In this document: positions 63,361 through 64,000 of the stretch, piece by piece
Layout: every line of letters starts with the position of its first letter
Position numbering within the stretch: position 1 is the stretch's first letter
Origin: Nocardioides sp.
GTDB lineage: Bacteria > Actinomycetota > Actinomycetes > Propionibacteriales > Nocardioidaceae
NCBI GenBank assembly: GCA_037045645.1
Contig: JBAOIH010000001.1
Coordinates: 1,774,001-1,838,000, forward strand
Reading direction: 5' to 3'
Length of the DNA: 64,000 bases
Made by a program: the position numbers and the translations under genes
The notes under the pieces: generated by a model
Told to the model about the DNA's origin: nothing
Databases searched by the model: none
The model's input: only the letters and a program-made list of their open reading frames with translations

Positions 63361-64000
63361 GTGAAGCCCTTCGATCCGGCGCATCTGCCACACCTCCGGC
63401 CGGCGCGAGGCCCGTTGTTCCTCGCGCTGGCCGGAGGCCTTTCCGGGGGCATCGCCACCGTGGCTCAGGGCATCGCGGTCGCGGTGCTCCTGGTCCGCCT
63501 CGTGGATGGTGACCCGACGACGCACTGGCAACCGGCTGCCTGGTGGCTGGTCGCATTGCTCGTGGTGCGGGCCGTCGCGTCGTACGCCGTCGACACCGGC
63601 ACCGCACGTGCCGCCGCCACCATCACCTTGCAGTTGCGCCGCCGGATCCTGGCCACGGTGCTGGAGACGGGTTCGACGACGTCCACGGGACGGCTCACTC
63701 TGCTGGCGACACGTGGGCTCGCGGCGATCGAGCCCTACGTCACCCGCTATCTCCCCTCGCTGCTGCTGGCCGCCGTGCTGCCGGTGCTGACCGTCGCCAC
63801 CATCACCTATCTGGACTGGCTCAGCGGGTTGATCGTGATCGCGACGCTGCCGTTGGTCCCGGTCTTCGCCATCCTGATCGGCCTGGTGACTCGGGACAAG
63901 GCCGATCAACAGTGGCGCACGCTGAGCATGCTGTCGGGGCACTTCCTCGACGTGATGCGCGGGTTGCCGACCCTGGTGAGTTTCGGCCGCGCGAAGGCCC
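63361..64000 (+). CDS. cydD: Thiol reductant ABC exporter subunit CydD, partial
   Basis: 213 codons from GTG 63361, right behind the cydB stop (TGAGTG). The visible part is the membrane domain of an ABC exporter: HLRPARGPLFLALAGGLSGG, helices at about 20-45 and 60-80, TARAAATITLQLRRRILATV, ITYLDWLSGLIVIATLPLVP and the closing SMLSGHFLDVMRGLPTLVSF. CydDC exports cysteine or glutathione to the outside (mycothiol-type thiols may replace it here) and is needed to assemble bd oxidase. The ATPase part is outside the window. Confidence 0.92.
   Translation, partial: MKPFDPAHLPHLRPARGPLFLALAGGLSGGIATVAQGIAVAVLLVRLVDGDPTTHWQPAAWWLVALLVVRAVASYAVDTGTARAAATITLQLRRRILATVLETGSTTSTGRLTLLATRGLAAIEPYVTRYLPSLLLAAVLPVLTVATITYLDWLSGLIVIATLPLVPVFAILIGLVTRDKADQQWRTLSMLSGHFLDVMRGLPTLVSFGRAKA

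Overview
The window looks like a chromosome segment of a high-GC actinobacterium, most probably Nocardioides or a close relative (inference). The clues are an SsgA-family protein, the order ftsK, RodZ-like, rimO, pgsA, cinA, clgR, DUF3046, recA, recX (broken up by other genes), frequent cgtacg sites, and many start codons 6-8 bp after a TANNNT hexamer, the mark of leaderless transcription.

Layout. Positions 1-822 are the end of an accessory segment with a HicBA toxin-antitoxin pair that abuts the 3' end of tRNA-Val(GAC). Positions 823-3206 hold tRNA-Gly, tRNA-Cys and tRNA-Val, an aminotransferase, an SsgA-like protein, a PGPGW membrane protein and tRNA-Val(CAC). Positions about 3207-17012 are a decayed siphovirus-type prophage or prophage-derived element downstream of tRNA-Val(CAC). 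It holds an ImmA-like peptidase, an ion channel with a changed selectivity filter, an IS3-family insertion, a P4-type primase, capsid, scaffold, MuF and portal genes, an excisionase-like gene and an integrase cut at both ends. Two predicted EndoU-like nuclease toxins sit in it, one as the tail of the MuF head protein and one free-standing. Each is followed by a small gene that could encode its immunity protein. This is the most interesting part of the window.

Positions 17076-42315 are mostly ordinary chromosome: a TrkA-N potassium channel, a YihY protein, an AidB-like acyl-CoA dehydrogenase, glyA, a sulfite reductase/cysH/CbiX operon, a polyphosphate kinase/HipA-like/DUF3037 operon, recX-recA with a perfect SOS box, an MFS exporter, a DinB-methyltransferase fusion, an ABC exporter, a NYN-domain protein, lhr and clgR. 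Positions 42399-64000 carry cinA, a secreted nuclease and a secreted 5'-nucleotidase sharing an identical 567-bp 3' end, pgsA, rimO, a RodZ-like gene, ftsK, a secreted M4 peptidase, a BlaI/M56 pair and the cydABD genes of a bd-type oxidase.

Caution: reading-frame breaks of one base occur in genes that should be intact (lhr, recX twice, cydA, an ABC permease) as well as in prophage genes. Either this strain carries many young pseudogenes or the sequence has indel errors. Entries called pseudogene for this reason may be functional genes with a sequencing error.
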